A DNA stretch of 64,000 nt from Anaerolineaceae bacterium (lineage in GTDB: Bacteria > Chloroflexota > Anaerolineae > Aggregatilineales > Phototrophicaceae): NCBI GenBank assembly GCA_020634165.1, contig JACKCF010000005.1, positions 130,907 to 194,906 of the forward strand, in the 5' to 3' direction. Each line of letters begins with the position of its first letter. Position 1 is the stretch's first letter. A program made the translations under genes and the position numbers. The notes under the pieces were generated by a model. That model was not told where the DNA came from, searched no databases, and was given only the letters and a program-made list of their open reading frames with translations. Of this stretch, positions 34,641-43,363 are shown one piece after another.

Positions 34641-35204
34641 CTATTTTTGCCAATCCTCGCGGAGCAGGCCGCAGAAGCCCGTATCAGTATATTCGTCATA
34701 GTTCTTTGCTTCGCAGACGCGATGCATATACTGCCGCCGGATGCCCTCGAAGGTCATTCCGGCTTTTTCCATCACGCGGCGGCTGGCTGGGTTACCTACA
34801 AAATAGCTGGCTTCGATGCGGTTCAGCCCCAAATCCTCGAAGACAAAGCGCACCATGCGTCGGGCGGCTTCGGTAGCGTAGCCCTGGCCCCAATACTCCT
34901 TGCCAACCCAATAGCCGATTTCCGCGCGGCTGTGACGCAGATTGGGGTGCGTGCCCATCATGCCAATCAGGTCGCCGCTGGTTTTGAGGTATAGCGCAAA
35001 GGTATAATCTTCGCCTGTGTCCCAACTGTCTGCGATGTGCTGAATGAAGTCTTCCGCCATGCTGACCTCATAAGGGTGGGGCATATTCAGTGTGGTTTTG
35101 GCGACATCCCAATCTCCGGCGAGGCTGGTGATTCGTAGCGCATCGCCTATGGTAGGCGGTCGCAACAGTAAACGGTCAGTTTCCAGAACGGTTGAGTAGA
35201 TCAT
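34641..35204 (-). CDS. GNAT N-acetyltransferase, RimJ/RimL type
   Basis: The product has 187 residues. The start of the fold is ETDRLLLRPPTIGDALRI. The acetyl-CoA pyrophosphate loop is YWGQGYATEA (Q/RxxGxG/A), preceded by AEIGYWVGKE and followed by RIEASYFVGNPASRRVMEKA. This is the ribosomal-protein or small-molecule acetyltransferase subgroup. It is divergent from the aminotransferase gene across a TetR-type operator. Confidence 0.85.
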   Translation of the reverse strand: MIYSTVLETDRLLLRPPTIGDALRITSLAGDWDVAKTTLNMPHPYEVSMAEDFIQHIADSWDTGEDYTFALYLKTSGDLIGMMGTHPNLRHSRAEIGYWVGKEYWGQGYATEAARRMVRFVFEDLGLNRIEASYFVGNPASRRVMEKAGMTFEGIRRQYMHRVCEAKNYDEYTDTGFCGLLREDWQK

Positions 35205-35329
35205 TTCCTTTTGCCTGTTGTCCTATCTCGGTCGATTGTGAACCTTTGTGAGCCAATAAAACCCGAAAATTGGCTATTTGTCAAGTGAGTCGGGCATCTG
35301 CCAAAATAGGCGTGTATAGGAATCACCAA

Positions 35330-35355
35330 GACTAAACTATACCATATAGTATATT
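35330..35355. promoter_or_regulatory. TetR-type operator upstream of the class-IV aminotransferase
   Basis: On the minus strand it reads AATATACTATATGGTATAGT followed by TTAGTC. It matches the 26-bp sites at 38656-38681 and 39489-39514 in front of the second tetR gene. Confidence 0.55.
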
Positions 35356-35375
35356 TTTCAGGTTAAGGAGCACAT

Positions 35376-36287
35376 ATGCCGCAGGGAACGCATGACGCTG
35401 TACCCGATGACCGCAATGAAAATGTCCTGATCTATGTGAATGGTGCGCTGTTCCCCAGGCACGAGGCCAAGATTTCCGTGTTTGACAGCGGCTATCTGGT
35501 GGGGGATGGGGTATGGGAGGGCATCCGGCTGCATCGGGGCAAGCTGGTTTTCCTCGATGAACACCTCGACCGACTGTATCAGGGGGCTAAGGCCATCGCG
35601 ATGGACATCGGCAAAACACGCGCTGAACTGACCGACGCCATGTACGGCGTGGTCCAGGCCAATGAGATGTACGATCATGTGCATCTACGGCTGATGATTA
35701 CGCGCGGCATCAAGAAAACACCTTCGCAGGACCCGCGCCTGACGATCAGCCCGCCGACGATTGTCATCATCGCCGAACACAAGCAGGCCAATCCCACGAC
35801 GACACAGACGGGCGTCACCCTGTTTACGTCAACAATTCGGCGTGGTTCACCGGATTACCTCGACCCTCGGCTGAACTGCCACAGCAAGCTGCATGAGGTT
35901 CAGGCGCTGGTGCAGGCATTGCAGGCCGGGGCGGATGAAGCGCTCATGCTGGATATTCACGGCTTTGTGAGCACCTGCAACGCGACCAACTTCTTCATCG
36001 TGCGCGGCGGGGAAGTATGGACCTCGACCGGGCAGTATTGCATGAACGGCATCACGCGCGGCAAAGTGATTGAGGTGTGCCAGGAAAATGGCATTCCCGT
36101 GTTCCAGAAGAACTTTTCGCTGACGGATGTTTACGATGCCGATGAAGCCTTTGTCACGGGCACCTTCGCCGGATTAATTCCGGTGCGGGCTGTTGATGGG
36201 CGCAGTATCGGCGATGGTCATTCGCAGCCGATGACAGACCATCTGCGCGAGCTATATCACGCGAAGATTGATGCGGCGGTAGGCTAG
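35376..36287 (+). CDS. Class-IV PLP aminotransferase (branched-chain or D-amino acid type)
   Basis: The product has 303 residues. Fold-type IV landmarks: SVFDSGYLVGDGVWEGIRLH, FLDEHLDRL, the PLP Lys in LNCHSKLHEVQALVQA and GADEALMLD, and FVTGTFAGLIPVRAVDGR near the end. The Shine-Dalgarno is AAGGAG. The sequence does not fix whether it is IlvE, DAAT or an ADC-lyase-like enzyme. The stop TAG abuts a repeat fragment. A sulfotransferase-like gene is convergent. Confidence 0.82.
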   Translation: MPQGTHDAVPDDRNENVLIYVNGALFPRHEAKISVFDSGYLVGDGVWEGIRLHRGKLVFLDEHLDRLYQGAKAIAMDIGKTRAELTDAMYGVVQANEMYDHVHLRLMITRGIKKTPSQDPRLTISPPTIVIIAEHKQANPTTTQTGVTLFTSTIRRGSPDYLDPRLNCHSKLHEVQALVQALQAGADEALMLDIHGFVSTCNATNFFIVRGGEVWTSTGQYCMNGITRGKVIEVCQENGIPVFQKNFSLTDVYDADEAFVTGTFAGLIPVRAVDGRSIGDGHSQPMTDHLRELYHAKIDAAVG

Positions 36288-36330
36288 ACCCCTCCTCTAA
36301 ATCTCCTCCCCGTGATGGGAGTTGGTTGCG
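36287..36330 (-). repeat. Paired stem-loop repeat, fragment R5 (inverted; loop type ATGATGG)
   Basis: Only the right hairpin arm remains (CTCCTC and the loop with one change). It begins at the G of the aminotransferase stop codon. Confidence 0.5.
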
Positions 36331-36381
36331 AGACGATGCGCTGCTCCGGAAAGAGAAGCGGCTTGGGGAGAATGGCCAAAA

Positions 36382-37113
36382 CTAGCGGATCGCGTGTTCA
36401 CGCATTTGGTCATAGAGCGGCATGCACTCATCGACCAGGGGCTGTAATTCCGGCGGAACAGGGGCGGGTTCAGCCAGCGGTGGCATGAATCCGGTTGATT
36501 GTTCGACGCTGGCGTACCAGTAGGGTGCCCAGTTGCCGTCGCTCTCACGCGGGCCTGGTGGCCAACTGAGCATGGCCTCATCGAACGGTACATCAACGGC
36601 AGCGCACAGCTTCGAGAGCACGTCTTGCGGATCGGCCAATACATCGGCGGAATCGATCACGGGTGGCGTTTCTTTGGTCATGGTCTGCACAAACGTGAAC
36701 AGCTCATGCTGCTGGGGAATGCCCGTCTGGTCGATAGTCGGTGTACCCAGTACCTTCGCCAGCGAGACAATCACCTGGCCCGGATCGCGAATTAAGAAGC
36801 AGTTGGTGAGCTTCAGCATCCACTCACGGCCAATGTTGGGCAGCATGTGGTGAGTCATATGCTTCTGGTAATAAATGCTGATGCCATCCGGCAGGGGGCC
36901 TGTGAGCTGGTCAACGACCTCGCGCCAGTCAGTTGGGTAGGCGGCGATGACCTCCGCCGCGCCAGGGTGGGGCAGGCCTGTTTGCCGCAAATAGTGGGCG
37001 TAGAGCGGTTCATCATGAACGTGGGTGTCCGGTCGATTTTCCCAGGCGCGCATGAGCGCGGTGGAGATATTGCGCGGGCCGGACCACATGGCGATGCGGC
37101 GAAGGGTCGTCAC
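36382..37113 (-). CDS. Sulfotransferase-like P-loop protein
   Basis: The product has 243 residues. The N-terminal motif MWSGPRNISTALMRAWENRP is the PAPS-binding 5' loop variant of branched-chain aminotransferase-associated sulfotransferase-like proteins. DEPLYAHYLRQTG and FLIRDPGQVIVSLAKV (3'-phosphate site) follow. Real sulfo transfer is unproven for this group. It is convergent with the class-IV aminotransferase, and I recall the two domains fused in plant proteins. Confidence 0.7.
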   Translation of the reverse strand: MTTLRRIAMWSGPRNISTALMRAWENRPDTHVHDEPLYAHYLRQTGLPHPGAAEVIAAYPTDWREVVDQLTGPLPDGISIYYQKHMTHHMLPNIGREWMLKLTNCFLIRDPGQVIVSLAKVLGTPTIDQTGIPQQHELFTFVQTMTKETPPVIDSADVLADPQDVLSKLCAAVDVPFDEAMLSWPPGPRESDGNWAPYWYASVEQSTGFMPPLAEPAPVPPELQPLVDECMPLYDQMREHAIR

Positions 37114-37243
37114 GATGGGTGCTCCTGTGTGTCAAAGGGTGGGACTGGCGCAAGTATAGCGAAAATCGCTTGGTCTGCATGCGATTGGTAGCAGGAGGCG
37201 AATCGTACAGCTAAATCGTGCCTTTTGCTGCTAGTATGATGCT

Positions 37244-37756
37244 ATGAATAAGACCAAGTCCAAACCTCACAGATATCGCACCCTCAAGGTCATTCTTGGG
37301 ATTCTTATGACGGCAATTGCCATCGTGGTTATTGGCTACCTCGGACTTGTCTTTCTGTTGGTCAAGGCATTTGAAGGTCCCAATATGTTTTCAAATGGCT
37401 GCGACCCTCAGACACCGCAGTCTTTTGCAAGCATGGCACGGGTGACCTTGCCTGATAAGTTCAGTGATTTTGACTCTTATTGTTGGGGAATGCACGGCTG
37501 GTCGGCTGAAGCACGGTTTGAAATCGACCCTGATGATTTGGAGCCATTTGTTGCATCCACGAGTATTGACTTCACACAGTTGTCCGCAGAATTGCCGCAG
37601 AGAGTCAACGCCAGCTATATCCACCAGTCGAAGGGCATGATGAAATCATTCCTATATGGGTTCGCCGAAAGTAGCATGGACTGGTATGAGGAAATTGTTG
37701 TTGATACCAGTCGCCCAGACCGATGGGTTGTCTATTTCGTCGTATTGGCTGGCTGA
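37244..37756 (+). CDS. Membrane-anchored hypothetical protein
   Basis: The product has 170 residues. Basic N-terminus, then one TM helix (KVILGILMTAIAIVVIGYLG) at about residues 14-38, then an outer domain with Cys residues (NGCDPQTP, DSYCWGMHGW). It may be a lipoprotein-like anchored domain, but no lipobox is seen. No family is recognised, and there is no strong Shine-Dalgarno. Confidence 0.55.
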   Translation: MNKTKSKPHRYRTLKVILGILMTAIAIVVIGYLGLVFLLVKAFEGPNMFSNGCDPQTPQSFASMARVTLPDKFSDFDSYCWGMHGWSAEARFEIDPDDLEPFVASTSIDFTQLSAELPQRVNASYIHQSKGMMKSFLYGFAESSMDWYEEIVVDTSRPDRWVVYFVVLAG

Positions 37757-38168
37757 TGCGCAAGTTTTTGTTTTTTGCATCGCCAAAGTCCCTGTGATTG
37801 ACCCTCTATTCAACTAACCTGGGCGACGGTCCCCGATAGCAAGCGCAGATGCGGTCCTGTTTGGCTGTGTTCATATTTGAACGGGCTGAGTTCGAGCAGA
37901 TCAGATGCCAGCCTGGAGGTCTTTTCTAAGGCGATTTCACTCATTAATTGCCAGACCTCGACGCTATTTTGGGCATAGCAGCCCTTAAATGATCCTCCAC
38001 GACAAAAATAATGCCAAAAAGGTGTCAAAATCCACCAAAAATTCAGTATGTCCGCACAGGTTTATTAAGGTTTTTAGAACCACGACATGTTAAATTACAC
38101 ATAACGAGGATATTTCATGGGGATATGAGTGCATAGGGCATTTTGGTAAGGCTGCCAGGATTGGTGAC
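37757..38168. other. Intergenic region, possible small minus-strand ORF
   Basis: About 410 bp. A minus-strand frame at 37810-38028 could encode 72 residues ending in YEHSQTGPHLRLLSGTVAQV, but it has no clear Shine-Dalgarno or recognised motif. I do not call it a gene. Nothing else stands out. Confidence 0.3.
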
Positions 38169-38573
38169 ATGACAACGATTACGATTTTTGAAGATGGAAC
38201 CGCCACACTCTTGTATCATTCCGATGAAAAGATTGTGCATCATATCTTCCACAGGGATGTAAAAGGGAACACATTTCGGTCGGTTTTGAACGCGGGGCTG
38301 GATGTTTTCCAGGAATTTAAGGCGTATAAGTGGTTGTCGGATGATCGTATGGCTGGCCCTCTTTCTCATGATGATTTGGAATGGGCGAGGACGGATTGGT
38401 TCCAGCGTGTAGCTGCCGAGGGTTGGAAATACTGGGCCTTGTTGCTCCCACGCGATGTGGATTCCATGCAGTTATCAAGAGAAACGGTCCATATCTGGCG
38501 CCCCTATGGCTTGAAGGTTATGTATTTTGCGGTCCCCAACGCCGCCTATTTGTGGTTAGCGAACCAGCACTAG
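38169..38573 (+). CDS. Hypothetical protein
   Basis: The product has 134 residues, soluble, with alternating beta and helix. The segment LEWARTDWFQRVAAEGWKYW followed by ALLLP and later LKVMYFAVPNAAYLWL resembles STAS-like or DUF-type single-domain proteins, but I cannot name the family. The start is preceded by an AGG-containing leader (AGGATTGGTGAC). Confidence 0.5.
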   Translation: MTTITIFEDGTATLLYHSDEKIVHHIFHRDVKGNTFRSVLNAGLDVFQEFKAYKWLSDDRMAGPLSHDDLEWARTDWFQRVAAEGWKYWALLLPRDVDSMQLSRETVHIWRPYGLKVMYFAVPNAAYLWLANQH

Positions 38574-38650
38574 GCGTTTTTCAGTATTTTCCCTCAAAAT
38601 GTGATGATTTTTGGTAATCTCCAAGCGTTTGGAGAGGTATCAGCCTCATC

Positions 38651-38740
38651 TTCAAATTATACTAAACAGTATAGTTTAATCAGGAAGGTAAGATGAAACG
38701 GACGCGGGACAACTGGCTGAAAGGGTATGTTGCGCATAAG
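38651..38740 (+). pseudogene. Truncated duplicate of the tetR promoter and 5' end
   Basis: It matches the promoter, operator and first ten codons of the tetR gene at 39526. It starts MKRTRDNWLKG against MKRTRDDWLKE, with the leader ATGAAACGGACGCGGGAC identical. Similarity is lost after about 38735, and the frame then runs into antisense of the next gene. The operator copy here is at 38656-38681. Confidence 0.7.
38656..38681. promoter_or_regulatory. TetR-type operator, copy in the truncated duplicate
   Basis: ATTATACTAAACAGTATAGT followed by TTAATC, nearly identical to 39489-39514 and 35330-35355. Confidence 0.55.
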
Positions 38741-38760
38741 TGGCTAAAAAATGGCTTGTA

Positions 38761-39417
38761 CTACGACTTCTGCCAGATATTGTTTACTAACTGTAACAAG
38801 TTTTCCGATGCATTCCAGACAAATTCGGAGAAATAAAGTAGCTCTGCATCACCAATCTTTTTTCGTCGATATATGTACTCAGATAATGGGTCCAATGGAT
38901 GCTCATCTAGCATGTGTTTTGGCAGCAATGTAATCGCATAAAGTGCAATAGAATTCACTTCAGGATAGTCAGCATATTCGTGTCTGACGAAGCCGTAGCT
39001 AGCATGCAACAACGATATTAGATCAGTGAATAACGAATCAATAGTTCGGGCTAGATTTTGACTCGATGTATCTTGTAGACGATAGTGTGTATGGTCAATG
39101 TATATTGTCAACTCGTGTTTGTTTTTCGAGAAATGTTCTATTCTGACATCATTCTCATATCCAAGTGCAAGGCCGACATCAGCACCAGAAATGTGCCAAA
39201 GAGTAACCTGACCTTGGTGAAAACTCATAAACGATAGTAGGTCAGCTTCTGTTTCAAACTCGCGCAGGCCATCAGAATACACATGAATTGTTGAATCAGG
39301 GTTGTAGCTTAACCGAAAGCCATGTCTGAAAAAGATTTCAAGAATTGCGACGTTAAGATCACTTTTCGACATTTGGTGCAAATCGAAAATGAGCGTGTAT
39401 TCCCAATCTGACCCCAT
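38761..39417 (-). CDS. Hypothetical protein inserted between tetR duplicates
   Basis: The product has 218 residues, soluble, with no signal or TM segment. It begins MGSDWEYTLIFDLHQMSKSD and has a mixed alpha/beta first half (SGADVGLALGYENDVRIEHF). No family is recognised. Composition is more AT-rich than its neighbours, and it sits between a truncated and a full copy of the tetR 5' region, so it was probably acquired. Confidence 0.5.
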   Translation of the reverse strand: MGSDWEYTLIFDLHQMSKSDLNVAILEIFFRHGFRLSYNPDSTIHVYSDGLREFETEADLLSFMSFHQGQVTLWHISGADVGLALGYENDVRIEHFSKNKHELTIYIDHTHYRLQDTSSQNLARTIDSLFTDLISLLHASYGFVRHEYADYPEVNSIALYAITLLPKHMLDEHPLDPLSEYIYRRKKIGDAELLYFSEFVWNASENLLQLVNNIWQKS

Positions 39418-39488
39418 TTGGCTTGATCCTTGGCATTCGATTTCTATGAAAAGTTTATAGGTAAATTACTTTTGTGTGTTTATAAAGA

Positions 39489-39514
39489 AATATACTAAAC
39501 GGTATAGTTTAATC
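39489..39514. promoter_or_regulatory. TetR-type operator in front of tetR
   Basis: AATATACTAAACGGTATAGT followed by TTAATC, 11 bp before the start codon. Confidence 0.6.
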
Positions 39515-39525
39515 GAGAAGGCACG

Positions 39526-40047
39526 ATGAAACGGACGCGGGACGACTGGCTGAAAGAAGGGGTACGTATCCTGGCGGAGGTGGGGCCAACGGCGCTGACC
39601 ATCGACCTGCTATTGGTGCGGCTGCGCATGACCAAAGGCTCGTTCTATTACCATTTCCGCAGCTACGATGGTTACACTCGCGCGCTGTTGACCCACATCG
39701 AACAGCATGAAATTCCAGCAGTGGGGCAGGTCGCCGGGGAGAGTGATGTTCCGCGTCAGCAGATCGAAAGTGTGCTCGGATGGCTGCTCAATCACAATCC
39801 GGCGCTGGAAGCAGCCCTGCGTACATGGGCCAGTATTGACGATCATGCCAGTGTGACCCAGCAGCACATCGACCGCGAACGGCTCTTTGATCTGACGACA
39901 CTCTGCGGCCAGTATTTGGGTGACGGCTCTGCGGGGCAGGGTATGGCCAATCTGCTGCTGGCGATGCTCATCGCTCGGCAGCAGGCAACCCCGCCGATGG
40001 CGGTTAAAGCAATGGTCGATGCGTTCCGGCAGGCGTATGGTTTGTGA
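39526..40047 (+). CDS. TetR-family transcriptional regulator (second)
   Basis: The product has 173 residues with the Shine-Dalgarno GAAGG. HTH: DDWLKEGVRILAEVGPTALT, then LLVRLRMTKGSFYYHFRSYD. The C-terminal domain is short. Operators lie before this gene, before its truncated copy and before the aminotransferase at 35376, defining a possible small regulon. Confidence 0.85.
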   Translation: MKRTRDDWLKEGVRILAEVGPTALTIDLLLVRLRMTKGSFYYHFRSYDGYTRALLTHIEQHEIPAVGQVAGESDVPRQQIESVLGWLLNHNPALEAALRTWASIDDHASVTQQHIDRERLFDLTTLCGQYLGDGSAGQGMANLLLAMLIARQQATPPMAVKAMVDAFRQAYGL

Positions 40048-40072
40048 GAAATGGTGGCCGCCTTAGAAACAT

Positions 40073-40549
40073 CTAATCGTGCATTTTCTTCTTACGACGA
40101 ATGATCTGATGCGCGTGATGGCGTACAAAAAGAAGATATACCACATCAAGTACGGGGATCATGAAAAATAGAATCCCTCTCAATACTTGCGAATGCAAAA
40201 ACACATCTCCAAATGCCAGGACCGTATAGCACACCACTGGAAGATACAAAGAACCGCTGACTGACAGAAACGCAATAATATAAATATCTCTATAATTCAG
40301 GTTATCGTTATAATGAACGACCCGAAGCAATCTCGACCCGAAATGATATGCGCGTATTGATAGAGGGAAAGGTAGTTGTCGGCAAAACGCCTTTATTTGT
40401 TTGGATTGGAGATTGTAGCGGATGACATGACCTTGAACAATCCACCAGAAAGCCAGTTCTGAAGAGAAGAAAATCCAAAGAAGTGTGATACCTAAAAAGA
40501 AAAATGTGCCACATATAGGGAATAACAGTTGGAATAGTGAATCTGACAC
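40073..40549 (-). CDS. Membrane protein of unknown function
   Basis: The product has 158 residues starting with GTG. Hydrophobic segments: LLFPICGTFFFLGITLLWIF, SVSGSLYLPVVCYTVLAFGD and GILFFMIPVLDVVYLLF, with a basic tail (RRKKKMHD). No family is recognised. AT-rich, convergent with tetR. Confidence 0.5.
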   Translation of the reverse strand: MSDSLFQLLFPICGTFFFLGITLLWIFFSSELAFWWIVQGHVIRYNLQSKQIKAFCRQLPFPLSIRAYHFGSRLLRVVHYNDNLNYRDIYIIAFLSVSGSLYLPVVCYTVLAFGDVFLHSQVLRGILFFMIPVLDVVYLLFVRHHAHQIIRRKKKMHD

Positions 40550-40907
40550 GGATGACTATCTTTTTCAGCAATTATATATACATACAATTCTACAAGTAAT
40601 GTGTTCAAGAAGTATTGATTTTGAACTTTTCTTCGCTTTGACTATCGTATAGTTTGTGAGGGCGCATATTAAGAGCATACTAAAATAGAGCAGGGCAGGT
40701 CCTAAGCTATGGCATACTGTATATGTAACTAATTGATAACTGCTTTGTGAGTAACCCCCATCCTCGGTCCTTCCCCCATGAGGTGGAAGGATGCCTTTCT
40801 AATTACTATGCTTGCAGACGAATTCCCCTCACCTCATGGGGAGGGGAAACAGGGGTGGGGTTGATTGCGGCGAGTATCCCATTAAGCAACCCTATGAAGG
40901 AGGCTCT
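40550..40907. other. Intergenic region upstream of otsB
   Basis: About 360 bp. An AT-rich stretch (40560-40740) is followed by repeat copy R6, which occupies nearly all of the space before otsB. No other gene is seen. Confidence 0.45.
40753..40862 (+). repeat. Paired stem-loop repeat, copy R6 (loop type ATGAGG)
   Basis: Left hairpin CCTTCC with loop CCCATGAGGT. Right hairpin CCCCTC with loop ACCTCATGGG, its exact reverse complement, and GAGGGG. This is the best copy of the second loop type. Confidence 0.85.
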
Positions 40908-41717
40908 ATGACCTGGCGAGATGCCACCGAAACCCTTTTAGCTCCGCTGATAACCAGCGAACGGGTCGGCCTGATTACCGACATGGACGGCACGCTGGCT
41001 CCGATTGTCCCCAATCCCGAAGATGCTTACCCAACCGACCGCAGCAAAGAACTGCTGGCCCAGCTCAGTGACCATCTGGCGCTGGTGGCGGCGGTCAGTG
41101 GCCGCCCAGTGGCCGACCTGCATGCACGGCTCGATCTGCCGGGGCTGGTTTACTCTGGCAATCACGGCCTGGAGCGCTGGGAGAATGATGCGGTGGCGGT
41201 TGCGCCGCTGGTGCGCGATTACACCGATGCGCTGCAACATGCCAAAATCGCTGTTGAAGCCATCGCGCCAGAGGGTGTGATGATCGAGGACAAGGGCGCG
41301 ACACTATCGGTGCATTATCGCAATGCGGCTGTTCCGGCAGAGATCAACCTGCTATTTGAGCCGAAATTGCGCGACATCGCCGACAAGCACAATCTGCGCC
41401 TGTTCAGTGGCCGCAAAGTCTTTGAACTGCGCCCACCGCTGGATATCGACAAAGGCACGGTCTTTAAGCAGTTGGTAGAGGAATATGACCTGGACGCTGC
41501 TGTTTACATCGGTGACGATACGACCGATGCCGATGCCTTAAAAATGGCAGGCCAACTCCGCGACGAAGGTATCTGTCACGCAGTTGGCATGGGCGTTCAG
41601 TCCGATGATACGCCTTCGGTGGTTTTGATTTCCGCAGATTGCTTGGCGGCGGGCGTCGAAGGTGTGGAGGACTTTTTAGACTGGCTCTTGAAGGCGGTCA
41701 TGGCGTCTTCGATCTGA
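40908..41717 (+). CDS. otsB: Trehalose-6-phosphate phosphatase
   Basis: The product has 269 residues from the ATG at 40908 with the Shine-Dalgarno AAGGAGG. HAD fold: DMDGTLAP (D25 nucleophile, D27), SGRPVADLH, YSGNHGLERW, LRLFSGRKVFELRPP and the metal site YIGDDTTDADA. It removes phosphate from trehalose 6-phosphate. The C-terminal GMGVQSDDTPSVVL is conserved in the family, so the 3' end is real although it overlaps otsA by 121 bp. Confidence 0.9.
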   Translation: MTWRDATETLLAPLITSERVGLITDMDGTLAPIVPNPEDAYPTDRSKELLAQLSDHLALVAAVSGRPVADLHARLDLPGLVYSGNHGLERWENDAVAVAPLVRDYTDALQHAKIAVEAIAPEGVMIEDKGATLSVHYRNAAVPAEINLLFEPKLRDIADKHNLRLFSGRKVFELRPPLDIDKGTVFKQLVEEYDLDAAVYIGDDTTDADALKMAGQLRDEGICHAVGMGVQSDDTPSVVLISADCLAAGVEGVEDFLDWLLKAVMASSI

Positions 41718-43183
41718 CTGCTGAACCAGGTGCGAACCCCGTTTTTACGTACGATATTTTCTAGCGCCTGTGCCCGTTTGGCGCGCTCGTCTAGCGGCAT
41801 CGTTAGCGCTTCGTGCATCACCTGAGCAGTGCCGTAAATATCAAACGGCGAAACGGTCAGGGCTTGTTGGCCGAGTTCATAGAAGGCCCCAGCATGCTCG
41901 GATAAGACCAGAACGCCATCGCGCCCATTGACGAGTGTGCCTTCCTTGGCGACCAGATTCATGCCATCAGCGATGGGGTTAACCAACAGCACATCATAGA
42001 GCTGCATAGCAGCCAATGCACGATGATAGTTATTGCCGAGGATAATGCGCGATGGCTCCCAGAATTCATCGCTGTAGGCGGCATTAATCATGCCACTTTC
42101 GACCATGATGTCGCCCAGATAATCTTTGTATTCCTGCACATCCATGCGGCTGGGTACCAGCAGCGAGAGCATCTGCACTCTGCCATGATGTTCTGGGTGC
42201 TGATCCAGCAGGGTACGATAGGCTTGCAGCCCACGCAGAATATTCTTGCTTGGTTCGATGCGGTCAATGCGCAGAATGAGCTTGCGGTCGCCAATGAGGT
42301 TGATGACCTGACCTTTGTGCAGTCGGGTCTGTGGCTCCTGAATCATCTCGTCGATTTTTTCGACATCGACGCTGATGGGGTAGGCGTGGGCACCCACTTT
42401 GCGACCTTTATAGGTAATCGAATCTCGCGAGCCATACGAGTGGGCATCCGGCAGGTAGAAACGCGCGCACTGGACAAAATTAAAGGCATCGCGCTGCGTC
42501 TGGAAGCCGATGTTGTCGGAATCCAGCAAGCTGGAAATGAGCGTGTTACGCATCTGGCTAGGGAGGACGCGCCAGGCATCCGGGCCGGGCCAGGGGATAT
42601 GCACAAAGGGCTGAATGTAGACATCGTGCCCCAGAAATTTGCGCAGGAAGTGCGGCACCAGATACAGGTGATAATCCTGCGGGAAGATGTAGACCGGACG
42701 GGATTTCTTCTTCAATTCCTGCTTGACGCTGTCGGCGATGACCTGCGCGAACTGGCGATTAATGGCGATGTAGCCATCTTTCCAGGCACTCCAGATATCG
42801 GCATCGATGCTTGGATCGCGCGGTGTGTTCCACATCTGGTGCTGAATGAACCACAGCAGCGGATTGGCGATGATGTTGTAATACTGGTGATAGGCATCTT
42901 CTTCTGTTATGACCATTTTCAGGTCGATGCCATCGACGTTTTCGATATTGTTCTGATGCTGACTGGCCCAGGCTTTGTCGTCCTCGCTGAGTGCATTTGC
43001 GACCCAGAGCACATCCAGGCGCTCTACAAGAGCAGCCAGTGCAGTGACCAGACCACCCGCTCCCCGACGGCTCGTAAATTGGCCTTCTTCGGTCTGTGAG
43101 AAGGCGTAAGGGCCACGATTTGACGCGATGACGATCAGCGGATTTTCTTCTTGTAGCAACGATTCAATCGCTGTATTGACCAT
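41597..43183 (-). CDS. otsA: Trehalose-6-phosphate synthase (GT20)
   Basis: The product has 528 residues. GT20 landmarks: VIASNRGPYAF, RRGAGGLVTALAAL, FPQDYHLYLVPHFLR, PFVHIPWPGPDAWRVLP, NIGFQTQRDAFNF, LRIDRIEPSKNILRGL and NPIADGMNLVAKEG. It makes trehalose 6-phosphate from UDP-glucose and glucose 6-phosphate. The last about 40 residues are low-complexity (Lys, Ser, Thr, Pro) and are encoded antisense to the end of otsB. Confidence 0.92.
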   Translation of the reverse strand: MVNTAIESLLQEENPLIVIASNRGPYAFSQTEEGQFTSRRGAGGLVTALAALVERLDVLWVANALSEDDKAWASQHQNNIENVDGIDLKMVITEEDAYHQYYNIIANPLLWFIQHQMWNTPRDPSIDADIWSAWKDGYIAINRQFAQVIADSVKQELKKKSRPVYIFPQDYHLYLVPHFLRKFLGHDVYIQPFVHIPWPGPDAWRVLPSQMRNTLISSLLDSDNIGFQTQRDAFNFVQCARFYLPDAHSYGSRDSITYKGRKVGAHAYPISVDVEKIDEMIQEPQTRLHKGQVINLIGDRKLILRIDRIEPSKNILRGLQAYRTLLDQHPEHHGRVQMLSLLVPSRMDVQEYKDYLGDIMVESGMINAAYSDEFWEPSRIILGNNYHRALAAMQLYDVLLVNPIADGMNLVAKEGTLVNGRDGVLVLSEHAGAFYELGQQALTVSPFDIYGTAQVMHEALTMPLDERAKRAQALENIVRKNGVRTWFSSQIEDAMTAFKSQSKKSSTPSTPAAKQSAEIKTTEGVSSD

Positions 43184-43363
43184 TTATGGTGTCTCCATAT
43201 GTATGGATTCTAACAACCACCATAACACAGCTACATTAAAGAACAGGAGAACAATTGCCGTGCTACTATCAGAAATGCCTAAAAAATAGGGGCACAAAAA
43301 CAAATTAGGGGCATAATCTGGCAAAGTGCATTTACATACAGCATGTGGGATGGAGGCTAGACC

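Noticed and set aside
37810..38028. 72-residue minus-strand ORF
   Set aside because: No Shine-Dalgarno and no recognisable motif; kept only as a note in the intergenic entry.
41597..41717. Possibility that the otsA/otsB overlap shows one gene is spurious
   Set aside because: Both proteins carry complete catalytic motif sets, and the otsB end is conserved; only the otsA tail is low-complexity.
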